A stretch of DNA of 21,375 nt from Bacteroidia bacterium (GTDB lineage Bacteria > Bacteroidota > Bacteroidia > AKYH767-A > OLB10): NCBI GenBank assembly GCA_025450095.1, contig JANWID010000235.1:1-21375 (forward strand), written 5' to 3'. Below, in pieces: positions 16,201-21,375 of the stretch (positions within the stretch are counted from its first letter, which is position 1; each line of letters starts with the position of its first letter). The position numbers were made by a program, and so were the translations under genes. Below the pieces are notes generated by a model that worked only from the letters and a program-made list of their open reading frames with translations, searched no databases and was not told the origin of the DNA.

Positions 16201-16548
16201 AGTTAAAATATGATTCACCGGATCATAAGATGGGGATCCCATTACAGTGACATTTGATGACCCGGTAAAATTCATGGTAACCGGGTAATTTCCATTTGAT
16301 CCTCCAGTTGAGCAGGGAATGGTACTAATCGGTGTTGAATTGATCAATATCGTCGCATCAACGGTAAAATCGATTTGGTTAAGGTTTGAATGTCCATCAA
16401 AAATTACCTCGTAACCGTTTTGCTTACATGCGCCAATGGGATCCATTGGCTGATACGTGATATTTAATGTTTGTCCATGGCTGTTGAAGCCAAGCAGAAT
16501 AAGAAGAATCAGTATCCTGATGCTCTTAATTTGAAACAGCTTTTTCAT
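10249..16548 (-). CDS. Giant secreted Cys-rich protein with PKD domain, beta-propeller and T9SS sorting domain
   Basis: The ATG at 16548 starts a normal signal peptide (MKKLFQIKSIRILILLILLG, cleavage near Gly25/Gln26) and gives 2099 aa. The open frame extends 22 codons upstream to a GTG that I reject. Residues 27 to about 1485 form a long Cys-rich, beta-rich region with many CxxC pairs (CMPC, CDQC, CPSC, CTDC, CPGC, CINCDDC). It also contains a thrombospondin-3-like acidic segment, DSNNDRIAD, near residue 728. A PKD-like domain lies at about 1485-1580 (YAWNMGDGN, then QHTFAASGNYQVCFHA). Seven propeller-like strands-and-turns follow (about 1586-1970), each with a xxVxGxx strand and a DxFxxKxD strand. 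The last 80 or so residues (VNIVPNPGTGYFEVIL, GVYLVEI, KKVILQN) are a T9SS sorting domain. The gene is a lone transcript with its own terminator. Its function is unknown; adhesion or surface binding is plausible. Confidence 0.88.
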   Translation of the reverse strand: MKKLFQIKSIRILILLILLGFNSHGQTLNITYQPMDPIGACKQNGYEVIFDGHSNLNQIDFTVDATILINSTPISTIPCSTGGSNGNYPVTMNFTGSSNVTVMGSPSYDPVNHILTFSMVPLSLSPCTVTFDAYIDCSIKYLISGAQNADLKQVWTASGYTPNVDNTTNNYHQDSGIDFPFLSHDPDFTISSPVYGQTYIAEFTYNNQGSGADLDFDIAIDASACANAITVDNNQVEYSIDNGINWNLVDPVNNEFIDQGNDILLRVPFTITGCMPCTSSPAVEIVFRWRCSETGFNNNACDQCDVNLISHINLGTGTTIGNLFITRLLPLNNGGTVSGGFAFWDQSCTGDDVDWSYKIEHTNNVDIPLTNFTLNYEGAAPALTTIDLNDFSYEYYQNGVLCPSCTSQVTLTTTNNPALFYCDANAPNSITLVINNFDADDHIIVNFKTTKCCINGDDFLNAPKYFNFWRVHCTFNDICTPALTHDASSNGAFSSNGSISSNYYNGAYNISQVLMHTPNVTDLSVPQGQTWGEPAFLDLKLLEVFGNYFDYELLGGSINTVNASVSAILRARISSQKGLRIDELSTDVELVNVMDPGLVLAPIAYYKEFNNNDCDSNSYFFYYPISNRTDIHNYLRNGKLNFKFISCCPGNPLGTVNYDVAFHLLMNSDLCGADFQVIDSVTPPQCTDCCWLPLSSVSNNISVHCPGCLAPGVIVDQYDLFRTNLGYADSNNDRIADNTNQPLTTTHPLYNDLDVRKSYHGDQLKDCMIAHVSPGDFGSGGYTLAQLEASFPGNEITVLQLDKTMPHKNTVGLHLEGFDFYIDEDLGGTPNCINCDDCNADPSLTTVLELHVDESGLVNWVEEFTDQFFFTFTKTALQAINSSFTFKENQRYRLSCRFTVCNNFTHLPGPDPLESDISCRMWLSGQYQPHNAFFNVPQMDNTYAAADFDTDPDYSDSVLFWCETFGRTHYFYSLNHVEQVYFGGFAGAGTCTQSITTHSFVYGGSDMFDLFPYEIRTPSLQFSQWQFVKPPGYIINDIKAWSVFRYYSLTAIPGCPYPPCATSCTSVLSSLNPAVYSSSPFIIDWSDLPTTITCVQDNSLSSVCNPGASLGFSDYITEINFRIELKVDPTICIPGTAYYVYLDGQNNHNVADFTNTCGGPIDVSSCTPYSSNGYIFHQDGQYLLTPAPTLNITAVNSSITASTNLVCWEFQATNYTGNTAENVYIGVPLTDVNYSFLTGWTASINGGLPILPDANGYFNFGPIGVSATAIHSIEICASYNECQEEFDMDLYWGWNCGGMPTTYPPQAPLTCNQNVMQVSVTDAEVDITTNNIQIPNEFNPCDPIIPVMVSADFNIITNVGIGEAYPQQVAILSSLPPGLALDGVLISNECDVGPPLQSNLSTSDGGATWQITSTNLNDIGFTQGYIVGGECVRVILLLIPDCSYDGQQIPSINLELLSYCGAPMTGHADFTPSWTASDISCCNAPCTGLDFSYTLDGCTFSADGVAPYIGLAECAHVMYAWNMGDGNFPPWSLTPDIQHTFAASGNYQVCFHALCMNEEWDIIFYCKYCEYVDVQCEEENPCLIIPKDYDADAGEAVSLADGGYAVAGTLHESGQDGDQDMYFLKMKNDNTIDFDLKLGDFETKDFEESGYSLLVRPDGYYVAGVVTNSETDNDVFVVKIKNNQSVDWAFRYATDGNVNEVARKILDMSDSNEEALLVVGHSTNVNDNTPDLLALKIDPATGMLLAQKNYGFENSKSNEYGYDAVVVSQGREYAIVGEENEDELKNTIVIIIDQNLNLTQGKVYSNAHDERNIIGTGIAKDKDNLYITGSTYVNNNSADAFIMSVSNSTLDLNYAARYPEGRYATKGNKIIVDNENNLVVSGEIKVDDLDGLVMKADPGLLYDPIWSRITGLEGDDWMNNLVEYDRSTLLTTGTYPGIDYNDEELFMIRMEANGRSCCLQELTLKREVLPVTTERASIEDRSDLKVYPHGDNTPYHELKVICDEGDEEASRYSANSEWIVNIVPNPGTGYFEVILNEPPDQRVTLVVRDVTGREVLRKSIEKLLDFRIPLDLTSKQPGVYLVEISGSGRKAFKKVILQN

Positions 16549-16588
16549 GAAGATAAAATTTAATTGTAAAACATATAAAAGATTTAAA

Positions 16589-16602
16589 GCGAAAATTTTC
16601 GC
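16589..16602. promoter_or_regulatory. Perfect 14-bp palindrome upstream of the giant gene
   Basis: GCGAAAATTTTCGC is fully self-complementary and lies 41 bp upstream of the preferred start codon at 16548. It could be an operator or part of a promoter. No regulator in this window can be tied to it. Confidence 0.3.
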
Positions 16603-16873
16603 CTCGTTATTCACAATTAGTAAATGCGTGCCTGTAACCTGGCTTTTATTCTGAAAGCACTACATCAAAACAAATCCACAACCCAAATGAGCAGGTAAAT
16701 CCGGATGTTTTGTAGAGTAAACAAAATCTTCAAATGCTCACCTTGTGGTTTAGAGCTGAAGATTATTTACTTTTTTTTCAAGTAATACAATGCTAAACAT
16801 AACTACAACAAAAGTCAAGTAAAAGTTATGAACCGGTTTTTTTTAGTGCTTTGTAAACTTGTTGAAAAGTGGA

Positions 16874-17000
16874 AGGTACGGATTACAGATTCTTTAATAA
16901 CGCGGAATCGGATATACAGATTACAGATCGAGTTTCATGATATACGATCTGTAATCTGTATATCTGATTCCGCCGAAACCTGAATCTGTAATCCGTACCT
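16874..17000. repeat. 127-bp palindrome with outer and inner stems
   Basis: The outer stem pairs 16874-16892 with 16982-17000 (19 bp, perfect). The inner stem pairs 16902-16930 with 16945-16973 (29 bp, one G/T mismatch) around a 14-nt loop. Unpaired 9-nt and 8-nt segments separate the stems. The arms are built from TACGGATTACAGATTC-type words, the same unit as the tandem array at 5561-5672. The layout matches the palindrome at 2287-2405 although the sequence differs. It lies 37 bp upstream of the TMEM175-type gene, so it may sit over its promoter. Confidence 0.9.
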
Positions 17001-17009
17001 CCTTTCGTA

Positions 17010-17017
17010 TACATTTG
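17010..17017 (+). promoter_or_regulatory. -7-type box before the TMEM175-type gene
   Basis: TACATTTG matches TAnnTTTG exactly, 20 bp before the ATG at 17038. A -33 box would have to lie inside the right arm of the palindrome at 16874-17000, and no TTTG is present there. Either the promoter is weak or activated, or the match is chance. Confidence 0.4.
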
Positions 17018-17037
17018 CGCAAACTACTGCACTATAT

Positions 17038-17652
17038 ATGTCTGAAGCCAATCCGAATTCCCGTCTTGAAGCATTTTGCGATGGTGTATTTGCCATCGCA
17101 CTTACTTTGCTGATTATTGAAATCAGGATTCCACACGATATTGAAATAAACAGCGTCAACGGATTCTGGCTTGCACTAATTCACATTTCGCCATCACTGG
17201 TTGCATTTGCATTAAGTTTCACCATCATATTCATCACCTGGGTGAACCATCATGCCATCCTTAAATTAACAAACAAAACTGCTCCGGCATTTATTTATGC
17301 GAACGGCTTACTGTTGCTAACGGTAGTATTTTTACCCTTTCCCACAACTTTACTTGGTGAATATACATTAACCGAATTTGCCGCTCCCGCCGTTATGCTT
17401 TATAATAGCACCCTGGTGTTGCAGGCGTTGGGATGGATATTATTAGGCAGAACTGTACTCAGATTTAAACTATATAAAAATGACGAAGCCGCAGCCACAA
17501 TGCGACAGAATACAAAATTTGGTGTATTTGCATTTATGATTTACAGCCTGTTTGTAATTGCTGCAATCTGGATCCCAATAGCAATTGCTATCATCACCAT
17601 ATTAACATGGATTTTTTGGCTTATTCTCGGAATCAAAATGAAACACTATTGA
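17038..17652 (+). CDS. TMEM175-family (DUF1211) potassium channel-like membrane protein
   Basis: This 204-aa protein has the six-helix layout of bacterial TMEM175 channels, which assemble as tetramers in the cytoplasmic membrane and conduct potassium. The first helix contains RLEAFCDGVFAIALTLLIIE (residues 9-28), the family signature R-x-x-A-F-S-D-G with Cys14 in place of the usual Ser. Arg9, Phe13 and Asp15 are kept. Helix 2 carries SPSLVAFALSFTIIFITWVN followed by HH, a further family-typical stretch. The remaining hydrophobic segments fall at about 85-105, 120-140, 160-180 and 180-202. Length is normal for the bacterial family. The gene stands alone and ends 24 bp before a convergent GT-C gene. 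The Ser-to-Cys change is conservative in size and need not abolish channel function. Confidence 0.88.
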   Translation: MSEANPNSRLEAFCDGVFAIALTLLIIEIRIPHDIEINSVNGFWLALIHISPSLVAFALSFTIIFITWVNHHAILKLTNKTAPAFIYANGLLLLTVVFLPFPTTLLGEYTLTEFAAPAVMLYNSTLVLQALGWILLGRTVLRFKLYKNDEAAATMRQNTKFGVFAFMIYSLFVIAAIWIPIAIAIITILTWIFWLILGIKMKHY

Positions 17653-17676
17653 TCTCTTTAAAATACCAGAAACAAA

Positions 17677-19266
17677 TTAAGGTTTCCTTACCTGAAACAA
17701 TTCATAAATTTCCGAATTGCTGACAAGATCATAACTATTCATTATAGTTTTTCGTAATTCCCGGTGACATGAATCCGTTGATGCATCCTGGTTACCCAAT
17801 ACAAAAATATAATCGATTTTCATAGCAACGTGACTGGAATCAAAAACCCAGTATGCACACGGAATATCGTAACAGCTGGTTTTACCGATAAGTGTATTCG
17901 GAATTTTTACCATGTTCCATCGTATTGGGAAAAAATCAACACCGGATTCATAATTCTCAAGCACAACGACCGGTTTTTCTGCAGCGAGGTAATTTGAAAA
18001 ATGCCCGGCAAACCAATGATCATAATTTAAAGGAAACACCGTTGTATTGGGGCGAATAATTTCACCTGCATCATAGCACGATTCCGCCATTTCTGCAAGC
18101 GGAGTTATTGACTCATGAAATTTAACGTGGAGTGGAATTGTAATACAAAGCGCTGCAACCGGAAATAACATTCCGGCCTGTTTCGGATATTCCAATGCAG
18201 AAACCCATACTGCTCCAAATATAAAAACTAACAAACCCAGTCTCGACGAAATATAAGATGTCCATTTAAGTGAATCCGGAAACAAAAAATACATTATCAG
18301 CAATATAATCATTATCCAGAACCAAACATTACGAATTGTTCCGGATAAAAGATAACTTCCTCCCCGCTTAATAGTTCCCAGTAGCAATGATAAACATGCC
18401 GGTATCGCCAGCAACCAAAATAACAACCTGGTATTTTGACCTTCCTCTTCTCCGAAAACCATAAAAGGTGCTCCTTTTAATAATCCATTCCAAAGTTCAG
18501 ATGTTTTAAGGTATCCTATTTCATCCGGACTGGGTCGTGAAAGAAAGTACCATGCAAAAAGTATCAACGTGGGAAGGCATATCAAAAATAGCAAACCCGT
18601 TTTTTTCAGACTTTTATTCCACCAATTTTTGCCGGTTTGCTTTAAATTATCCGAAATTCCTTCTTCAACTATAAGGATCCCCATAAAAAAACACAGCAAG
18701 GCATAAATCATGATGTGCGAAAAATAAACAAGCGTTATCAGGCAGCACATAATTATAAGTTTTCGCCACTGTAAATTAACTGCGGCATAACGGTGCCAGT
18801 ATCCAATAGTAATAAGCATCAGAACCAGGGCAATGTAAAAGTTATAAAATCCCATGAAAAAGGCGAACGAATAGCTGAATGGAAATGCCAGGAAGCTCAG
18901 GTAACGGTTCTGTGGATTAATTGCTGTTACCAGGTAACGGAAAGCTACCGGCAGCCCTGTAATGATAAGGATCATAACTGCCTTTTCCGCAATCCAGGCC
19001 GGCAAGAAAAGGGTCAACAACATTAAAAGCATATGTCCTGTCCAGTTAGGAACCGGTTCATTGTTAAGGATGAAAAATTGTTGTAAAAAATCATTTCCTG
19101 TTAAGAGGTTCCTGATCAGCGTGGTATTATAAAGATGCGCTGCACCGTCGAGGGTCGGAAATATTTTAACCATAAAAAGCGGAAGCAGGTTACATACTGT
19201 AAATAGCCCGAAAAGTATTTTCTCCGTTCGTTCGTTCTTATTTCTGAATACAGGAATTTGTAACAT
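17677..19266 (-). CDS. Multi-pass membrane protein, probable GT-C-fold glycosyltransferase
   Basis: This 529-aa protein has roughly ten or more membrane helices and a C-terminal soluble region of about 120 residues. After the first helix comes FPTLDGAAHLYN (residues 36-47). An acidic residue in the first external loop, here Asp40 with His44 close by, is the hallmark of GT-C enzymes, which use lipid-phosphate sugars. The remainder alternates hydrophobic helices with short loops. The C-terminal part (about 405-529) has NTTVFPLNYDHWFAGHF and an aromatic-rich finish, as in the periplasmic domains of such enzymes. It is 17 bp downstream of a second GT-C-like gene on the same strand, which indicates one transcription unit. 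Donor and acceptor are unknown. A non-enzymatic membrane role cannot be ruled out. Confidence 0.65.
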   Translation of the reverse strand: MLQIPVFRNKNERTEKILFGLFTVCNLLPLFMVKIFPTLDGAAHLYNTTLIRNLLTGNDFLQQFFILNNEPVPNWTGHMLLMLLTLFLPAWIAEKAVMILIITGLPVAFRYLVTAINPQNRYLSFLAFPFSYSFAFFMGFYNFYIALVLMLITIGYWHRYAAVNLQWRKLIIMCCLITLVYFSHIMIYALLCFFMGILIVEEGISDNLKQTGKNWWNKSLKKTGLLFLICLPTLILFAWYFLSRPSPDEIGYLKTSELWNGLLKGAPFMVFGEEEGQNTRLLFWLLAIPACLSLLLGTIKRGGSYLLSGTIRNVWFWIMIILLIMYFLFPDSLKWTSYISSRLGLLVFIFGAVWVSALEYPKQAGMLFPVAALCITIPLHVKFHESITPLAEMAESCYDAGEIIRPNTTVFPLNYDHWFAGHFSNYLAAEKPVVVLENYESGVDFFPIRWNMVKIPNTLIGKTSCYDIPCAYWVFDSSHVAMKIDYIFVLGNQDASTDSCHRELRKTIMNSYDLVSNSEIYELFQVRKP

Positions 19267-19283
19267 ATTACTTACTGGTTTTC

Positions 19284-20555
19284 TTATTCGCCCCTTGGTA
19301 CCGAAGCCGATCCTGCTGATTTCAATCTGCCCTTTAGCAACAGCGCCAGGGTTTGCATTGCGATCAGTATCATAAATGGCTCAGCATAATATCGCCACCG
19401 GTGGCCGACAAAAAACACCAGCGACAAAACTACAGATCCTGCAATAGGTGCCAGTGATAGCCATTGCAACGCGGATAGCTTCCCTGATTTTAACATTATG
19501 AAAAGACCTGCAATAAATAAAATATGAGTCAATACATTTAGCGGGTTCATAAAGCCCGATGTTACGAGTACGGGGTAATTGTTAGGTGTAAAATAAATCA
19601 GGATCTTTCGTACAATGAGCTTTAGTTCTCCAACCGGATTATTGCTGATCCATTCCAGGGCAAGTTTTTTCCTGGCCTGGCTTTCCTGCAACTCGTTTAA
19701 TGTATCGATCCCGGCTATTTGCGTATGTGCATAGCGGTATATCGAACTGGTGCTGTCACGCCAGTTATTTACCCAGCTTCCTTTCGCTGCAGGATTATGG
19801 CCCTGCAACAATTCAAATCCTGTTTGTGTTCCGAGCACATATTCACCCCAAAGTTTCCTGTTCTTTTCCAGGAGTGGAACATGACTTATTGTCAATAGCA
19901 CCAAAGTCAGCAATGGTATTAAAAGCAACCTGGTTTTTTTTGAATGGAACGCTAACAAAACAAATGTGCCCATAACGAAAGCATAAATTACCAGCACCTG
20001 GGGTCTGAAAAGACAACTGATCACAATTCCGGCCGGGATCAGAATATAATCCACCTTTTTGAATCCGGCTTTTAACCCGACATATAATTTGTAAATGATA
20101 ATAACTGAAAGAGGAACTACAAAATTTTCATAAAAGAATAATGTACCGATATAAAAAACTATTGATGGATACAGGCTGTAAGCCAATGCTGCATAAAAAG
20201 CTTGATGATCCATACCACCGACTGATTTGGCAAGCAAATAAAAATAATACACGGATATGCCATAAAGAACTGCGAACAGTAATGTAAATACTACAACCCA
20301 GGCTTCCTTTGGAATGTTATTCCGGATTAAAAATTCATACATATATACCGGAAACGATCCATGAAAAGCTGTTACGGCATAATCTGCTTTATCAGGGAAC
20401 AACCATACATATCCCTTACCCGCCTGGTTATTAGCAGCGATTTCGTAATTCTGTTCCTCATCCGGATTCATTTTCAAATCCTCTAAAACAAAAAGCAGCA
20501 GCAGGAGTCGAAGAACAATTGCCAGGATTATAAGGATTTTTAATTTTCCAGGCAT
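19284..20555 (-). CDS. GT-C-type glycosyltransferase (GT39/ArnT-like membrane protein)
   Basis: This 423-aa multi-pass membrane protein has an N-terminal helix (about 5-25) followed by MNPDEEQNYEIAANNQAGKG (29-48). The acidic cluster Asp32-Glu33-Glu34 in the first periplasmic loop matches the catalytic or metal-binding loop of GT39/PMT and ArnT-like enzymes. The AxxGYxW segment that follows it (AGKGYVWLFPD) is also typical. A helix-rich body follows, and then a periplasmic segment (about 235-300, LLQGHNPAAKGSWVNNWRDS). The protein ends in a helix (EPFMILIAMQTLALLLKGRL). Members transfer a sugar from a polyprenyl-phosphate donor to lipid, glycan or protein on the outer face of the membrane. 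It is the first gene of a two-gene unit with the 17677 gene. Substrate is unknown. Confidence 0.78.
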   Translation of the reverse strand: MPGKLKILIILAIVLRLLLLLFVLEDLKMNPDEEQNYEIAANNQAGKGYVWLFPDKADYAVTAFHGSFPVYMYEFLIRNNIPKEAWVVVFTLLFAVLYGISVYYFYLLAKSVGGMDHQAFYAALAYSLYPSIVFYIGTLFFYENFVVPLSVIIIYKLYVGLKAGFKKVDYILIPAGIVISCLFRPQVLVIYAFVMGTFVLLAFHSKKTRLLLIPLLTLVLLTISHVPLLEKNRKLWGEYVLGTQTGFELLQGHNPAAKGSWVNNWRDSTSSIYRYAHTQIAGIDTLNELQESQARKKLALEWISNNPVGELKLIVRKILIYFTPNNYPVLVTSGFMNPLNVLTHILFIAGLFIMLKSGKLSALQWLSLAPIAGSVVLSLVFFVGHRWRYYAEPFMILIAMQTLALLLKGRLKSAGSASVPRGE

Positions 20556-20697
20556 GTGAATCTAAACTGTATCGGATTTTGTTGAAGAACCGGGGTTAAC
20601 CCAACTGTACAGAAAATACACCGTCGTGAGTGCATCACCCGGAGTACAAGTTGTTGCATTGCGAAAGTATAGTAAAGACAAATCTGCCGGCTTCAAC

Positions 20698-20729
20698 ATA
20701 ATTGTATAAAAGTGCAATTATACAATTAT
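20698..20729. promoter_or_regulatory. AT-rich inverted repeat between two minus-strand genes
   Basis: ATAATTGTATAA (20698-20709) and TTATACAATTAT (20718-20729) are perfect 12-bp arms with an 8-nt loop. It lies 31 bp after the stop of the gene at 20761 and about 145 bp upstream of the gene that starts at 20555. No T-tract follows it on the minus strand. Terminator, operator and chance AT-rich palindrome all remain possible. Confidence 0.4.
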
Positions 20730-20760
20730 CCGGTTGATCGGGAAAATTACTGCCGGGAAT

Positions 20761-21102
20761 TCAGCTCGTTACTCCCGCAAAGGCATTAAGTTCATCAATG
20801 GTGCGGAAAACCGGCTTCCCCTTCGACAAAATAAGATCACGTTCACGGTTGGCGCCAGGGCTATCGCCTAACATCAAAAGTGCATCACAGGCAATGATCA
20901 CTGCCAGTGATATATCCATTATACCCTTATAAACATTGGGCACATTTGCTTTTTCGAGAACGGGCAAAGCAGCATTGATTCCGATAACCGGAATATGACC
21001 CATTTCAAGAAGTCTTGCTGCTACTTTATTCATTGCATCAAGATTTAGCTGTCGTTGTTCAACAGTAGGGGCCGAATATGGCCCGGCAACTCCAATAATC
21101 AT
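20761..21102 (-). CDS. Small nucleoside-2-deoxyribosyltransferase-like protein (DUF4406 type)
   Basis: This 113-aa cytoplasmic protein has the compact Rossmann-like layout of the nucleoside deoxyribosyltransferase superfamily. It opens with a beta-strand and MIIGVAGPYS (GPYS at 7-10), where the first phosphate or ribose loop lies. An amphipathic helix (about 18-34) with MNKVAARLLEMGHIPVIG follows. The segment ACDALLMLGDSPGANRERDL (71-90) corresponds to the strand-turn-helix in which family members place the catalytic glutamate, here probably Glu87. GKPVF near the end is the usual final strand. The length fits DUF4406-type proteins, which are shorter than characterised transferases. A substrate is not predictable. 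The gene follows a histidine kinase gene by 55 bp on the same strand, so they may share a transcript. Confidence 0.72.
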   Translation of the reverse strand: MIIGVAGPYSAPTVEQRQLNLDAMNKVAARLLEMGHIPVIGINAALPVLEKANVPNVYKGIMDISLAVIIACDALLMLGDSPGANRERDLILSKGKPVFRTIDELNAFAGVTS

Positions 21103-21157
21103 TTCAGTAAGGTGTTAAAAGTTGGTTTACTAAATTCTTCAAAAATTTAACTGGTTG

Positions 21158-21375
21158 TCAGTTTTCAGGTAAATAAATATCAAACGTTGCACCTTTATTC
21201 CGCTCCCCGTTTGCCATGATCAGGCCGTTATGGTTTTCAACGATTTTTTTAACAATCGCCAGCCCGATACCGGTACCGGCATATTCTTCCCGGCTGTGCA
21301 GCCTCTGAAATACTTCGAAAATTCTTTCATTGAAATTGGGGTCAAAGCCAATACCATTATCCCGGAACGTGATAT
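21158..21375 (-). CDS. Sensor histidine kinase, C-terminal ATPase part (partial)
   Basis: On the minus strand an open frame enters from the right edge and ends in TGA at 21158-21160, giving 71 residues. It reads ITFRDNGIGFDPNFNERIFE, then VFQRLHSREEYAGTGIGLAI, then VKKIVENHNGL and a final FDIYLPEN. These are the G1 box (DNGIGFDP), F box (IFEVFQRLH) and G2 box (GTGIGLAI) of the HATPase_c domain. The FQRLHSREEYAGTGIGLAI wording is typical of PAS- or phytochrome-linked hybrid-type kinases. The N box, dimerisation domain and sensor lie outside the window. The stop is followed by 55 bp and then the DUF4406-type gene, with no response-regulator gene next to it on this side. Confidence 0.93.
   Translation of the reverse strand, partial: ITFRDNGIGFDPNFNERIFEVFQRLHSREEYAGTGIGLAIVKKIVENHNGLIMANGERNKGATFDIYLPEN

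Larger units (their letters stand above)
16549..17037. other. Divergent intergenic region
   Basis: This 489-bp region lies between the giant gene (-) and the TMEM175-type gene (+). It contains a 14-bp palindrome near the giant gene (16589-16602), about 250 bp of unremarkable AT-rich sequence, a large palindrome (16874-17000) and a -7-like box (17010-17017). I see no RNA gene. A frame of 51 codons at 16828-16983 runs into the palindrome and is rejected as coding. Confidence 0.6.

Noticed and set aside
16549..16614. Longer start (GTG) for the giant secreted protein
   Set aside because: The extra 22 residues would sit before a complete signal peptide that begins at the ATG at 16548.
16828..16983. 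51-codon plus-strand frame with a hydrophobic start
   Set aside because: Most of it lies inside the 16874-17000 palindrome, so its sequence is set by the repeat.

Overview
The window looks like a chromosomal stretch from a member of the Bacteroidota. Two large secreted proteins end in type IX secretion (T9SS) C-terminal sorting domains. Five exported proteins have signal peptides whose predicted cleavage leaves a glutamine at the mature N-terminus (AQ or GQ sites). Several start regions lack Shine-Dalgarno sequences, and a few carry TAnnTTTG-type -7 boxes. A more exact taxonomic placement cannot be made from the sequence alone. I see no rRNA, tRNA, CRISPR array, integrase or transposase.

Layout, left to right. 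(1) 1-1185, minus strand: the first codons of what is probably an RND inner-membrane pump, preceded in transcription by its lipoprotein membrane-fusion adaptor. (2) 1516-3195: a DUF4239 membrane protein (+) convergent with a small outer-membrane beta-barrel protein (-). A 119-bp palindrome that can fold as a four-way junction fills the space between them. (3) 3502-5554, plus strand: a possible 27-aa membrane peptide, a periplasmic helical Spy/CpxP-like protein and a POTRA-less Omp85-type barrel. (4) 5555-6165: a non-coding region of about 600 bp holding a tandem repeat and a 393-bp set of nested inverted repeats. (5) 6166-10130, minus strand: a seven-bladed SBBP-type propeller with a T9SS signal, an acyl-CoA-dehydrogenase-fold flavoprotein, and an AraC regulator directly upstream of the flavoprotein. 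(6) 10249-16548, minus strand: one 2099-residue secreted protein (Cys-rich modules, PKD, propeller, T9SS signal). (7) 16549-17652: a second large palindrome in front of a TMEM175-family channel gene (+). (8) 17677-20555, minus strand: a two-gene cluster of GT-C-type multi-pass membrane proteins. (9) 20761-21375, minus strand: a small nucleoside-deoxyribosyltransferase-like (DUF4406-type) protein and the C-terminal part of a sensor histidine kinase cut by the window edge.

Most coding content concerns the cell envelope: efflux, outer-membrane barrels, periplasmic helper proteins, T9SS cargo and GT-C enzymes. The 6166 and 10249 products share the same end layout (signal peptide, seven-bladed propeller, T9SS sorting domain) and are probably exported by the same machinery.

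The least ordinary content lies between the genes. Several inverted-repeat elements with different sequences occur here. Two of them (2287-2405 and 16874-17000) share one architecture: an outer stem, a junction and an inner stem. A third (5717-6109) is a multi-arm nested structure. A tandem repeat at 5561-5672 uses the same repeat unit as one half of the 16874 palindrome. No protein that would move or bind these elements is visible in the window.
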